64,000 bases of DNA from Arcanobacterium pluranimalium (GCF_016907845.1 NZ_JAFBCS010000001.1:1798001-1862000); one strand, 5' to 3'; shown: positions 42,938 to 52,179, counted from the stretch's first letter. Translations and numbers: made by a program. The notes: a model not told the origin generated them from the letters alone.

Positions 42938-44077
42938 TCAAGCGATCTGATACAGCCACCCATATGAATCTTCTCTGGTACCAAGCTGAATCGACGTCAG
43001 TTCATCGTATATACGCCGGGTTATCACGCTGCTGGGAAGAGTGAGATCAAAATTTTCACCCGCAATTCTGCCAATTGACGTAACTACCGCAGCCGTTCCA
43101 CATGCGAACATTTCTTGTACATCGCCCGATTCAATCCCCTCAAGGAGCGACGATAAGCTGATCGTACATTCCTCAACGGCAGTCCCCTCTTCTTCCAAGA
43201 AGCGTATAATCGACGAGCGTGTGGCGCCAGGCAAGATATTGCCGGTCAGTTGTGGAGTTTTGACGCTTCCGTCTTTTAACACCACAAAAACATTCATTCC
43301 ACCGAGTTCATCGAGATTCGAGTTTGTGGCTCCATCAAGGAAGAGTACCTCGTCAAAACCGCGATGATGAGCATCAATCTTAGGAAGCAAGGAAGCCGCA
43401 TAGTTACCGCCGGTCTTTGCATCTCCCATTCCTCCCGGACCAGCACGATGATACTTTTGATCAACCCAGACGGCGATCGGCTTAAATCCGTTAGGGAAAT
43501 ATGGCCCCGACGGCGACGCAATGACCACGTATTCGTAGCGAGTCGCGGCCCGTACCCCAAGGAAAGATTCCGAAGCGAAAATAAATGGACGCAAATATAA
43601 CGATGCGCCCTCACCATTAGGCACCCATCGTTGATCAGCGCGCACCAGATCGACTATCGAAGCAATAAAATCCTCAATTGGTAGCTCCGGAATAGCCAAG
43701 CGCGCACCAGAATAATTGAGCCGTGCACCGTTATAGCTCGGGCGGAAAGTCCAGATAGTTCCGTCGTCGTGCCTATACACTTTGAGGCCTTCAAAAATTT
43801 CCTGGCCATAATGCAGAACCGACGCACCGGGATCGAGCGAAATTGCCCCATACGGTTCGATCACCTTGTTGTGCCAACCGGATTCAGCAGTCCACGTAGC
43901 ACGCGCCATATAATCTGAAAAATCGACTCCAAAACCTAAATGGTTCATGACCTGCGCATACTCGTCATCAGATTTGAGATGGTCGTGTTTTTGTAGCACA
44001 AACCGACCCGCTAGCTGATCTGCCGCAGGCAACTTACGAGCCGCCTGAACCTCAAGCTCGGTCTCTTTATGTGCCAT
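42938..44077 (-). CDS. ilvE: branched-chain amino acid aminotransferase
   Basis: PLP enzyme of fold type IV (379 aa) for the last step of Val, Leu and Ile synthesis. The PLP lysine lies in G-D-A-K-T-G-G-N-Y-A. Other family marks are H-Y-G-Q-E-I-F-E-G-L-K-V-Y, Y-L-R-P-F-I-F, E-L-G-G-M-N and F-A-C-G-T-A-A-V-V. GAGAGGTG precedes the ATG. 134 bases separate it from leuB. Confidence 0.94.
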   Translation of the reverse strand: MAHKETELEVQAARKLPAADQLAGRFVLQKHDHLKSDDEYAQVMNHLGFGVDFSDYMARATWTAESGWHNKVIEPYGAISLDPGASVLHYGQEIFEGLKVYRHDDGTIWTFRPSYNGARLNYSGARLAIPELPIEDFIASIVDLVRADQRWVPNGEGASLYLRPFIFASESFLGVRAATRYEYVVIASPSGPYFPNGFKPIAVWVDQKYHRAGPGGMGDAKTGGNYAASLLPKIDAHHRGFDEVLFLDGATNSNLDELGGMNVFVVLKDGSVKTPQLTGNILPGATRSSIIRFLEEEGTAVEECTISLSSLLEGIESGDVQEMFACGTAAVVTSIGRIAGENFDLTLPSSVITRRIYDELTSIQLGTREDSYGWLYQIA

Positions 44078-44211
44078 ATTGTTTCACCTCTCCACATTTA
44101 GGGAGTCCATATATTAGGAATCCGCCCACTAGTAGTCGCGATCATGCGCACTTTTTCGATACGTTATTTATTCTACTGCGACGCTCGGGCCAAAAATCGT
44201 GACCATTTGCT

Positions 44212-45267
44212 TTAGAGCAGATTCAAAATATCGCGCCCGATCTGGCTGGTGCTGCGTACAAGCCTTTTTCCTGCTGCGCCAGCTTGTGCTCGTCGTCTCA
44301 TATCATTTTCAACAGCAACATTAACCGCGCCTGCAAGCTCTGGGTATCCCAAAAAATCGAGCATCATTGCCACAGAGAGTATCGTCGCAGTCGGATCGGC
44401 TTTTCCGGTGCCAGCGATGTCTGGAGCAGAGCCGTGAACAGGTTCAAACATCGACGGATACTCTCGGCTAGGATTAATGTTTCCCGAGGCAGCAAGACCA
44501 ATTCCTCCGGTTATTGCCCCAGCTTCGTCAGTGAGAATATCGCCAAAGAGATTGTCGGTCACGATCACATCGAAACGTTGCGGTTCTGTGACCAGGTAAA
44601 TTGTTGCCGCGTCGACGTGAATATAATCAGTGACGACGTTCGGGTACTCACGCCCAATTCGCTCCACCGTGCGGCGCCACAGATGCCCAGCATGCACCAG
44701 CACATTGTGTTTATGCACGAGTGTGAGTTTGTTTCTCCTTTTTACAGCCTGTTCAAAGGCAAAACGAACCAAGCGTTCAACACCAAACGCCGTATTGACC
44801 GATACCTCAGTGGCGATTTCCTGAGCAGTTCCGACGCGAATCGCTCCGCCGTTTCCGCAGTACAAGCCCTCGGTTCCTTCACGCACGACGACGAAATCCA
44901 CACCTTGCGGGTTCGCCAACGGGCTCGCCACGCCGTCGTAATAACGCGAGGGACGAAGATTGACGTAATGATCCAGCTCAAAGCGGAGTTTGAGCAGTAA
45001 TCCACGCTCGAGGAGTCCCGACGGCGTGGATGGGTCGCCCACCGCACCAAGCAAAATCGCATCTTTGCGCTTGATACTCGCTAGTTCGTCGTCGGGAAGT
45101 ACATCACCCGTGCGCTGCCAACGCTTTGCGCCTAGATCGTAAGTCGTTTCGTTGAGCACGACGCCGGCGCGATCAGTTACGAAACGAAGCACCCGCAGGC
45201 CCTCATTCACAACTTCCGGACCGATCCCATCACCGGGAATTACTGCTAAATCAATACTTTGCTCCAT
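44212..45267 (-). CDS. leuB: 3-isopropylmalate dehydrogenase
   Basis: NAD-dependent oxidative decarboxylase of leucine synthesis; in the citramalate route the same enzyme acts on 3-methylmalate. 351 aa. It begins with [10 protein letters not shown] and carries [32 protein letters not shown] and [15 protein letters not shown]. The start ATG 45267 is preceded by TAGGCT and six bases, with no ribosome binding site (probably leaderless). leuA, leuC and leuD are not in the window. Confidence 0.93.
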   Translation of the reverse strand: MEQSIDLAVIPGDGIGPEVVNEGLRVLRFVTDRAGVVLNETTYDLGAKRWQRTGDVLPDDELASIKRKDAILLGAVGDPSTPSGLLERGLLLKLRFELDHYVNLRPSRYYDGVASPLANPQGVDFVVVREGTEGLYCGNGGAIRVGTAQEIATEVSVNTAFGVERLVRFAFEQAVKRRNKLTLVHKHNVLVHAGHLWRRTVERIGREYPNVVTDYIHVDAATIYLVTEPQRFDVIVTDNLFGDILTDEAGAITGGIGLAASGNINPSREYPSMFEPVHGSAPDIAGTGKADPTATILSVAMMLDFLGYPELAGAVNVAVENDMRRRAQAGAAGKRLVRSTSQIGRDILNLL

Positions 45268-45412
45268 AACGAAAGCCTAAAACACCGACCACAATTTGAT
45301 ACTGACATTTCAAAATACGAGAAGCAGGGGGAATTTATTCATTTTTTGTTTTCATCACAATCTATGGTTTGATTATGTTAATAATACAAATACGATAAGA
45401 ATAGGCATTTGA

Positions 45413-46036
45413 ATGAGCACTCGTCACAATAGGAAAAATCCCGCGCAATTCTTACAGTCCTTCTGACGGTGCCCAGTTTAATAGTCGGCCTATCTACAAA
45501 TAGCACCGCATTTGCCGCGCAAACTCCGGGCTGCCGATGGAACGACTGCGCACGTGGATCTGGGTGCTGCCACTGCGTTTAAGCTGGGTGCAACTACGCG
45601 TACGATCGCGGCAGGAGGCACAGATCGCTACACTATCTTTGTTAAATACCAGCTCACTGGGTCTATTGACGAGCTTAGCAAGTGCGCAACAACGCCCACT
45701 GCTGGGCAGGGACTGTTCAATACTGCAAAGGTTACCTGGACGGCAAACGGCACGCCGACGGTGAGCTCGTCCAGTTCAGCTTGTTTAGATCCGAGCACTG
45801 TTGTAGTACCTGCGCCTGCGGAGCCGACAACTGCTGGGTCGACAACTGCGGGGCCGACGCCGCCAACACCCGTTCTCGATGATGACTCCAGTGCGAGCGC
45901 GCCAGCTTCGAAGTTGGCAAGCACTGGAGGGGCGAATATCAATGCGTAGGCAGTACTTGGTCTTATGTCGGTCTTTGGTGGCGGGGTTGTGGTCGTAATC
46001 GGAGGCGCGGCCAGACGCCGGGCGTTGGCGGTTTAA
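45413..46036 (+). pseudogene. decayed LPXTG-type surface protein gene
   Basis: Pieces of one gene in three states. ATG 45413 opens a basic N-terminus (MSTRHNRK) that soon stops. Another frame carries a signal-peptide core (T-V-L-L-T-V-P-S-L-I-V-G-L) ending A-F-A-A-Q. A third frame from about 45512 encodes a beta-rich domain, a Thr/Pro-rich linker and L-A-S-T-G. After the sorting motif an in-frame TAG (45946-45948) interrupts, but reading through gives a hydrophobic helix and a final A-R-R-R-A-L-A-V. At least two frameshifts, a stop and probably a large internal deletion mean it cannot make an anchored protein. Confidence 0.7.
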
Positions 46037-46085
46037 CCATGCTGGCCTCGCGATTTAATATTTCACAAATCAATACAGAAAACAG

Positions 46086-46115
46086 TTGACAATTCAAAGT
46101 ATTCGAACTTATGAT
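46086..46115 (+). promoter_or_regulatory. promoter of the tracrRNA gene
   Basis: -35 TTGACA (46086-46091), 18-base spacer, -10 TATGAT (46110-46115). The expected start, 7 bases on, coincides with the first base of the anti-repeat. Confidence 0.75.
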
Positions 46116-46121
46116 TGATCC

Positions 46122-46216
46122 ATAACTGATTCTCAGTAAGCTACACCAAGTTTGTGTAGTCGAATGCTAAAGGCATTTATTGCTTAGTCGGGCGCTTCTG
46201 GCGCCCGACTTTTTTG
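46122..46216 (+). ncRNA. tracrRNA of the type II-C CRISPR-Cas system
   Basis: About 95 nt. The anti-repeat ATAACTGATTCTCAGT matches the right end of the CRISPR repeat (GTAACTGATTCCCAGC) with one internal C-to-T change that becomes a G-U pair, so it can pair with crRNA read from the minus strand. After it come AAG, hairpin CTACAC-n7-GTGTAG (46141-46159), hairpin AATGC-n5-GCATT, and terminator AGTCGGGCGC / GCGCCCGACT followed by seven T. The CTCAGTAAG junction resembles, from memory, the tracrRNA of Corynebacterium diphtheriae Cas9. An IS now separates it from cas9. Confidence 0.85.
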
Positions 46217-46240
46217 ATTTTAAAATTCGTCAATTTTTTT

Positions 46241-47563
46241 GGGCTATAGGACAAATCGTGTTGGTTTTTGGGTGTGTTTTTGTTGGTGTGGTAAGCAATA
46301 GTCGGGTTTGAAGTCGGTTTGGCTCGAGTTTTTGGTTGGACATTTCGTGTTGGTTTTGGCCTGGTTTTTTGTTGGTATTGCGGGTGAAAGTAGGGTTTGA
46401 ACTCGGTTGACTTGAGGGTATGGGAAATCCTCGTTGTTCATTGTGTGGTTCAGTTACCCAAAAGTGGGGCAAGAGTGGTTCTGGTCGGCCCCGATTCCGT
46501 TGTCCGTCGTGCCGGGCGAGTCAAAGTCGTTCTAATGATGTCACTGCTCGTTATTTCGCAGCTTTTCTCAATTTCGTGACCTCGGATCTGCGTTATCGGG
46601 ATCTGCCTGGTCAGGGGCGAAATGCTCGGCGTCGATTCCACCAGTTTTGGCAGTTATGGCCAGTGAGTCCAGTTGTTGAGGAGGTTCATCACGTGGTTTT
46701 TGTGGATGGGATATATCTGTCACGCAAACTTGTTGTGCTGATCGCTTGTACGAAAACACATGTTCTTGGCTGGTATGTAGCACGTCGTGAGACAACGGCT
46801 GCGTGGCAAGCATTGTTTTCACGTATTGCACCACCAGATGTTGTTGTATGTGATGGTGGTCCAGGAATTGCTTCGGCTGTGAAAATTTCATGGCCCACTA
46901 CCCGTATTCAACGCTGTGTCTTTCACGCTTTTAGCACTGTCAAGCGCTATACCACGAGCCGGCCACGTACTCGTGCTGGTGTTGAGCTTTATGGTCTTGC
47001 GAAAGACTTATTACACATCCACACGCGTGAGGAAGCGCTTGCATGGATGGGTCAGTTAGCGGTGTGGAATACGGCATGGAAGGCGTTCCTTGCTGAGAAA
47101 ACTCGCCTTGCGAACGGTCAGATTGTTCCCACTCATGCACGGCTTATTCGTGCTAAAAATTCGCTTAATACTCTGGTACGTCATGGAACGTTATTTACCT
47201 ATCTTGATCCGAGTCTGAGTATTGATGATGACCCGATTCCTGCAACGTCTAACCTGATTGAATCCCTGAACTCGCGTTTACGACATGTGTTGAGATCGCA
47301 TCGTGGAATGCCGATCGATCACCAGGTCAAGACGATTTTATGGTGGTGTTATCAACACACGGAGTTTCCTAACACGCCAGCGCAGTTACTGGAAACTACC
47401 TACACGGATAGCCAAATCGAAGCCATGTTCACCCGAGCCAGTCACCACCATGCCCAAGAAGAAATCCAGCGATGGGGAACAGCAGCGAACTGGACCGATT
47501 TCCACCACAACGGCCAATGGCAAGGACCGGTATAAAAAACCAACACGATTTGTCCTATAACCC
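46241..47563 (+). mobile_element. IS copy 2 (IS256/IS1249-like, 1,323 bp) between tracrRNA and cas9
   Basis: Same element as 32067-33389, same orientation and length. Its 8-bp target duplication is ATTTTTTT (46233-46240 and 47564-47571). It sits 24 bases past the tracrRNA terminator and 54 bases before the cas9 start. The likely cas9 -10 element and the region for a -35 are on the cas9 side, so the core promoter may have survived. Confidence 0.95.
46420..47535 (+). CDS. transposase of IS copy 2
   Basis: 371 aa, intact. Identical to the transposase at 32246-33361 except Pro instead of Leu within the second CxxC of the zinc ribbon (C-P-S-C here). Proline is the more usual residue in such ribbons, so this copy is probably the ancestral form. 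DDE residues are as in copy 1. Confidence 0.9.
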   Translation: MGNPRCSLCGSVTQKWGKSGSGRPRFRCPSCRASQSRSNDVTARYFAAFLNFVTSDLRYRDLPGQGRNARRRFHQFWQLWPVSPVVEEVHHVVFVDGIYLSRKLVVLIACTKTHVLGWYVARRETTAAWQALFSRIAPPDVVVCDGGPGIASAVKISWPTTRIQRCVFHAFSTVKRYTTSRPRTRAGVELYGLAKDLLHIHTREEALAWMGQLAVWNTAWKAFLAEKTRLANGQIVPTHARLIRAKNSLNTLVRHGTLFTYLDPSLSIDDDPIPATSNLIESLNSRLRHVLRSHRGMPIDHQVKTILWWCYQHTEFPNTPAQLLETTYTDSQIEAMFTRASHHHAQEEIQRWGTAANWTDFHHNGQWQGPV

Positions 47564-47617
47564 ATTTTTTTCTTCGAAATTCACACATTTGCATAAGATA
47601 TTGTGAATAATAGTTGT

Positions 47618-50600
47618 ATGAAAAAGATAAACTATAACGTCGGTGTAGACGTTGGCACTAACTCGGTCGGCCTTTGCGCACTTGAAATCGGGGAGGATGG
47701 TCTTCCCTCACGAATCCTTAACTCTGTTGTTTACGTACATGACTCAGGTGTAGATCCAGAGCAACGCAAGAAAGCAATCACAAGGCTCGCAACAAGCGGT
47801 GTTGCGCGACGTACGCGACGTCTGTATCGGCGTCGTAAGCAGAGACTTCGCGCATTGGACGATTTCCTTACAGCAAAGGGATACCCAATCATAAATCTCG
47901 AAGAAATCGCTGACCCTCACGCTCCTTGGCATATTCGCGCCAAACTTGCTCGTGAAGAGCTGCCTGCTGATGAATTCCCTTCAGCGCTTTCTATCGCACT
48001 TCGCCATATGGCAAGGCACCGTGGATGGCGCAGCCCGTACGCAAGTGTGAAGTCACTGCATTTGCCCGCTGCGGATTCTGAAGAGTTCAAGAAATTAAAG
48101 GAACGACTTACTGAATACAACGGCGTTATGCCTGACGAAGATGCCACTCCAGCCGAAATCATCGCCGATATGATTGCGGACTATACGAAAGTACGTGGCG
48201 AGGGCGGCATTCTCGGAGGCAAACTCCGTCAATCTGACAACGCAAATGAACTACGGAAGATTGCCGCAAAACAGGGCATATCAACAGAAGACATCAATGA
48301 CATCATCGATGTAGTATTCGATGCAAAATCACCAGTGGGTAGTGCAGCGTCTCGCACAGGAAAAGATGAACTACCAGGCCAACATCATCTCCCCCGCGCA
48401 GAAAAAGCGCACCCAGCTTTCCAAAAGTATCGCATTGTTTCCGTCGTCGCGAACTTGCGTATTCGTGATGACGACGGCACTTCACGCGCACTCACCAAAG
48501 ATGAACGTCTTAAAGTAGTGGATTTCCTTATGGAAGCCTCAACTGACGACGCTGTGACCTGGACAGACGTAGCGGGCCTGCTCGGCGTCGTCCGCGATCA
48601 TTTGGAAGGTACCGCGAAAGAAGGACCCGACGGCGAACGCCCTTACGCGAAACCTCCAGTCAACGTCACAAACCAGAGGATTATTAAAGCAAAGCCTAAA
48701 GCTCTCTCGATGTGGTGGAAAGAAGCTTCAGAAGACGAGCGTGCAGCATTAATTGCGTTGATGTCCAACGCAGAAATTCTTGAAGACGACGCAGACGGAG
48801 CTCAAGCCGCGCAGGATTTCCTAGCAGGGTTATCCGATAAAGAATTAGAAGAGCTCAGCGGGGTAGATTTACCTGCAGGTCGTGCGGCATACTCCGTAGA
48901 CTCGTTGACACGCTTGACGAATCGTATGCTTGATGACGGTATAGATCTTCATGAGGCACGCAAGGCTGAATTCGGCGTTGATGATTCGTGGAAGCCATCC
49001 GCCGATCCGATCGGTTTGCCAGTGGGCAACCCTGGTGTTGATCGTGTATTGAAGATTGTCAACCGATGGCTGACAAGTGCTATCAAAGAATTCGGCTACC
49101 CAAGTGTCGTCAATATTGAGCACATGCGTGACGGCTTTGTATCGGAAAAAATGGCACGCGAATATGAACGTGAAAACGGTAAGAGAGCTGAACGAAACCG
49201 TAGCATCGTTGAACAGATTCATGCTGATCAAGGTTCAGGGCGCGTGCGAAATTCTGACATTACCCGATACCTTGCGGTAAAACGCCAACATTGCCAATGT
49301 GCATACTGTGGCACCCAAATTTCTATGAGCGACTGCGAAATGGATCATATTGTTCCACGCAAAGGCGTGGGGTCGACCAATACGCGCAACAATCTTGTGG
49401 CAGTCTGCATTTCCTGCAACCGATCAAAGGGAAACATTCCATTCCGTGTATGGGCGCAACAAAATCCTAATCCGGAAATTTCGCTCGATAAAGCAATTGA
49501 TCGAGTTATGCATTGGGATTATGAAGAAGGATTAAGTACTAAGCAGTGGAATAACTTCAAGAAAGACGTTATTGATCGACTCACTCGCACCACCGAAGAT
49601 CCTGAATTGGATAATCGGTCGATGGAGTCGGTTGCGTGGATGGCGAATGAACTTCGGCACCGTATTGAGTATTTCCTCAAGCAAGAGAATCCTGATTCAA
49701 AAGTAGGAGTATATCAAGGAAAGATTACTGCCCAAGCTCGTAAGGCCTCAGGTTTTGAAGATCGTGTTGAGATGATCGGTGGCGGTGGAAAGACCCGCTT
49801 GGATCGCCGTCATCATGCAATGGATGCGGCTACCATCGCGTTGATGTCTCCTGGTATATCGAAAACACTTGCTGAGCGCATTAACCTTCGAGATACTGAG
49901 CGCATGCTTCGCAAGGCTGAAACATGGAAAGAATATCGCGGGCGTTCGCAAGGCGCTCAGATTAGTTTCGGTGACTGGCTCAATAAGATGGATCGGCTGT
50001 CGTTCTTGTTTAATGATGCGCTGGCGACGGATTCTATTCCAGTGATGGAGAATCTACGGCTCGGTCTTGGAAATGGCAAAGCACATGACGACAGAATCCG
50101 AGAGCTCACGTACAAGGAAGTCGGATCTGCCTGGAGTATCACTGAGATCGACCGTGCATCTAGTGAGGCGCTGTGGTGTGCGCTAACTCGCTGCGACGAT
50201 TTTGATGAGAAGACTGGTTTACCGGAAGACGACACCCGGCAAATTCGGGTAAAGAACGAATTCTTTACAGCGAAAGATAAAGTGGGCATTTTCGGAACCA
50301 GTGCAGCGGCAATTGCTGTTCGTGGTGGCTATGCAGAAATTGGCAACACTATTCATCATGCGCGTATTTATCGCATCAATGGAAAGAAGCCAGTTTTTGC
50401 CATGGTTCGTGTGTTCATGTGCGATTTGATTTCGCATCGCGGTGAAGATCTCTTCAATGTGGAGCTCAAGCCACAAAGTATCTCAATGCGTGCGGCTGAA
50501 CCGAAGATTCGAAAAGCACTCGTGGACGGCACAGCTGAATATCTCGGTTGGCTTGTGGCTGGCGATGAGATGGTTATTGATATTAGCAATCCGAAACTTA

Positions 50601-50890
50601 TTTCAGGACAGATAAAGGAAATGCTGGATGATTTCCCAGGTCAGAACAGGTTTAGGGTGGCTGGGTTTATGGACCCGAAGCGCATCAGATTACGCCCATC
50701 GATTCTCTCGTCTGAAGGGCTGAAAGATGAACATTCGGATAGTTCGCATAAGATCATACATGCGGGAGGATGGTTACCATCTGTCAATGTCATTTTCCAA
50801 TACGGGAATCCTAAGATCATTAGGAGAAGTGCGCTTGGTGTTCCACGAACGCATTCGAAACATGGTCTACCAGAATCATGGCACGCCTAA
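47618..50890 (+). CDS. cas9: CRISPR-associated endonuclease Cas9 (type II-C)
   Basis: 1,090 aa, RNA-guided DNA endonuclease. RuvC-I G-V-D-V-G-T-N-S-V-G with Asp11; an Arg-rich bridge helix near residues 65-85 (R-R-T-R-R-L-Y-R-R-R-K-Q-R); RuvC-II N-I-E-H with Glu501; HNH with zinc-ribbon cysteines C-A-Y-C-G ... C-x2-C and D-H at 576-577; RuvC-III H-H-A-M-D with Asp736. All catalytic residues are present. Size and the absence of csn2/cas4 fit II-C, close to corynebacterial and Actinomyces types. The frame opens at GTG 47603, but ATG 47618 has AATAAT six bases ahead and no ribosome binding site, suggesting a leaderless start. The gene overlaps cas1 by 13 bases. Confidence 0.96.
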   Translation: MKKINYNVGVDVGTNSVGLCALEIGEDGLPSRILNSVVYVHDSGVDPEQRKKAITRLATSGVARRTRRLYRRRKQRLRALDDFLTAKGYPIINLEEIADPHAPWHIRAKLAREELPADEFPSALSIALRHMARHRGWRSPYASVKSLHLPAADSEEFKKLKERLTEYNGVMPDEDATPAEIIADMIADYTKVRGEGGILGGKLRQSDNANELRKIAAKQGISTEDINDIIDVVFDAKSPVGSAASRTGKDELPGQHHLPRAEKAHPAFQKYRIVSVVANLRIRDDDGTSRALTKDERLKVVDFLMEASTDDAVTWTDVAGLLGVVRDHLEGTAKEGPDGERPYAKPPVNVTNQRIIKAKPKALSMWWKEASEDERAALIALMSNAEILEDDADGAQAAQDFLAGLSDKELEELSGVDLPAGRAAYSVDSLTRLTNRMLDDGIDLHEARKAEFGVDDSWKPSADPIGLPVGNPGVDRVLKIVNRWLTSAIKEFGYPSVVNIEHMRDGFVSEKMAREYERENGKRAERNRSIVEQIHADQGSGRVRNSDITRYLAVKRQHCQCAYCGTQISMSDCEMDHIVPRKGVGSTNTRNNLVAVCISCNRSKGNIPFRVWAQQNPNPEISLDKAIDRVMHWDYEEGLSTKQWNNFKKDVIDRLTRTTEDPELDNRSMESVAWMANELRHRIEYFLKQENPDSKVGVYQGKITAQARKASGFEDRVEMIGGGGKTRLDRRHHAMDAATIALMSPGISKTLAERINLRDTERMLRKAETWKEYRGRSQGAQISFGDWLNKMDRLSFLFNDALATDSIPVMENLRLGLGNGKAHDDRIRELTYKEVGSAWSITEIDRASSEALWCALTRCDDFDEKTGLPEDDTRQIRVKNEFFTAKDKVGIFGTSAAAIAVRGGYAEIGNTIHHARIYRINGKKPVFAMVRVFMCDLISHRGEDLFNVELKPQSISMRAAEPKIRKALVDGTAEYLGWLVAGDEMVIDISNPKLISGQIKEMLDDFPGQNRFRVAGFMDPKRIRLRPSILSSEGLKDEHSDSSHKIIHAGGWLPSVNVIFQYGNPKIIRRSALGVPRTHSKHGLPESWHA

Positions 50891-51819
50891 ATGCTGAGCA
50901 ATGGAGGGTCCTCGATTTCTCTGGCTTTCAAGGGAAAGTTTCAGCGGATCGAGGCGCCCTCCGTGTGACGCCTGACGGCGGCGAGTCCGTGAAAGTCCCC
51001 ACTGCGGATGTCGGGATTGTCTTTATCGGTGTTAATACTAGGTTTTCTGCTGGCTCACTTCATCGGTTATTTGGAGACGATGTTTCGGTCATTTTCTGTG
51101 ACTGGAAAGGCGTACCGATTGGCGGCGCATATGCGTGGAGCGAGCACAGCAGGGTTGGCGCTAGGCAAATTGCGCAGATGGAAAGTTCACTCCCACGCCG
51201 CAAATCTGCTTGGACGAGCGTAGTCAAAGCTAAGATTCTTGGGCAAGCTAATGTTTTGGAGTACTGCAGGAGACCAAACGCCGGTTTACTTCGTAAACTT
51301 GCAAAGGATCTGCGATCAGGTGATACATCGAATAACGAAGGCCAAGCAGCACGGATCTATTGGAACTCACTGTGGGGTGACGAAGGATTCCGCCGGCAGC
51401 CTGGCATTAGAGATGAAGTGTATACGCCTAATGCATTGCTGGATTATGGATACACAGTTTTGCGCGGTCATGCAATGAGAGCCGTGCTTTCGGCCGGACT
51501 CACGCCAGCACTAGGAATGTTTCATCGTGGAAGATCGAATAATTTTAACCTTGCCGATGATCTGATAGAGCCATTCCGCCCGGCAATCGACGCATGCGTA
51601 GCGTCCACGTTATGTAATGAGTCAATTGATTCTCATGACGCACGCAAAGAACTGGTCCAAGTTGCAGGTGATTGCTTCGGTGAAACCGGCAATTCAATCC
51701 CGTCCGAATTAGTGAATCTTGCCCAACATTACGGGCAATACTTGGAAGGCGATATTAATAAACTTATAGTTAACGTGTGGAATCCCACACTTGCACTAGG
51801 AATTTATGATGGCGAGTGA
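50878..51819 (+). CDS. cas1: CRISPR integrase Cas1 (type II)
   Basis: 313 aa, the metal-dependent integrase that, with Cas2, inserts new spacers. The N-terminal beta domain (about 1-90) includes D-V-G-I-V-F-I-G-V-N; the helical domain carries the active-site regions A-R-I-Y-W-N-S-L-W-G, L-T-P-A-L-G-M-F-H-R-G and D-L-I-E-P-F-R-P. Glu, His and Glu/Asp ligands all appear to be in place. The start overlaps the end of cas9 and the stop overlaps cas2, so the three are translationally coupled. Confidence 0.95.
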   Translation: MARLNAEQWRVLDFSGFQGKVSADRGALRVTPDGGESVKVPTADVGIVFIGVNTRFSAGSLHRLFGDDVSVIFCDWKGVPIGGAYAWSEHSRVGARQIAQMESSLPRRKSAWTSVVKAKILGQANVLEYCRRPNAGLLRKLAKDLRSGDTSNNEGQAARIYWNSLWGDEGFRRQPGIRDEVYTPNALLDYGYTVLRGHAMRAVLSAGLTPALGMFHRGRSNNFNLADDLIEPFRPAIDACVASTLCNESIDSHDARKELVQVAGDCFGETGNSIPSELVNLAQHYGQYLEGDINKLIVNVWNPTLALGIYDGE

Positions 51820-52129
51820 ACCAATGTGGTGCGTTGTCATGTTTGACCTTCCGACCAAAACAGCGCAAGACAAACGCGAGTACTCACGTTTTAGAAATTC
51901 CCTGCTAGACATAGGTTTCTCCAGGATTCAATACAGCGTGTATGCTCACTATTCCCCCACCGGACTCATTGGCACTCGACTTGTAAAAGCAATCAAAGCA
52001 AACCTACCCATTGGTGGCGAAGTGCGTATCTATCACTTGACGGATAAACAGTGGGCAAAAGCTATTCGTTTTTCCAATCATCATGAAGAACTACCCGATC
52101 CAGAGCCCGAACAATTGATGATTTTTTAA
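51806..52129 (+). CDS. cas2: CRISPR-associated protein Cas2
   Basis: 107 aa, structural partner of Cas1. Ferredoxin-like start W-C-V-V-M-F-D-L-P-T followed by the Y-S-R-F-R-N-S-L-L-D-I-G-F motif, typical of type II Cas2. Two adjacent ATG codons (51806, 51809) are both possible. It overlaps the cas1 end by 14 bases. It is the last cas gene; no csn2 or cas4 follows. Confidence 0.95.
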   Translation: MMASEPMWCVVMFDLPTKTAQDKREYSRFRNSLLDIGFSRIQYSVYAHYSPTGLIGTRLVKAIKANLPIGGEVRIYHLTDKQWAKAIRFSNHHEELPDPEPEQLMIF

Positions 52130-52131
52130 TC

Positions 52132-52168
52132 AAAACGGCGTCAGAAAGTGGCTTTCTGACGCCGTTTT
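52132..52168. terminator. bidirectional terminator between cas2 and the CRISPR array
   Basis: A 17-bp perfect stem AAAACGGCGTCAGAAAG / CTTTCTGACGCCGTTTT with a 3-base loop. T-runs face both directions, so it can end the cas operon from the left and the array transcript from the right. Confidence 0.85.
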
Positions 52169-52179
52169 CTAACTCTCCT

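Noticed and set aside
44078-44211. A 15-codon ORF before ilvE as a branched-chain leader peptide
   Set aside because: It contains only two Ile and no Leu or Val run, and no terminator hairpin follows. There is no basis for attenuation.
45512-45949. A 145-codon frame that could be annotated as a small Thr/Pro-rich protein
   Set aside because: It has no signal peptide in frame, no ribosome binding site, and stops just before its own sorting-signal helix, which continues in frame after the TAG. It is better explained as part of a pseudogene.
32067-47563. A composite transposon formed by the two IS copies
   Set aside because: Each IS carries its own target duplication with different sequence, and the genes between are core metabolic genes. 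A composite unit would share one outer duplication.
46241-47617. Disruption of cas9 by the IS
   Set aside because: The cas9 frame, with all RuvC and HNH residues, is intact and starts 54 bases beyond the IS. Only the spacing to the tracrRNA is changed.
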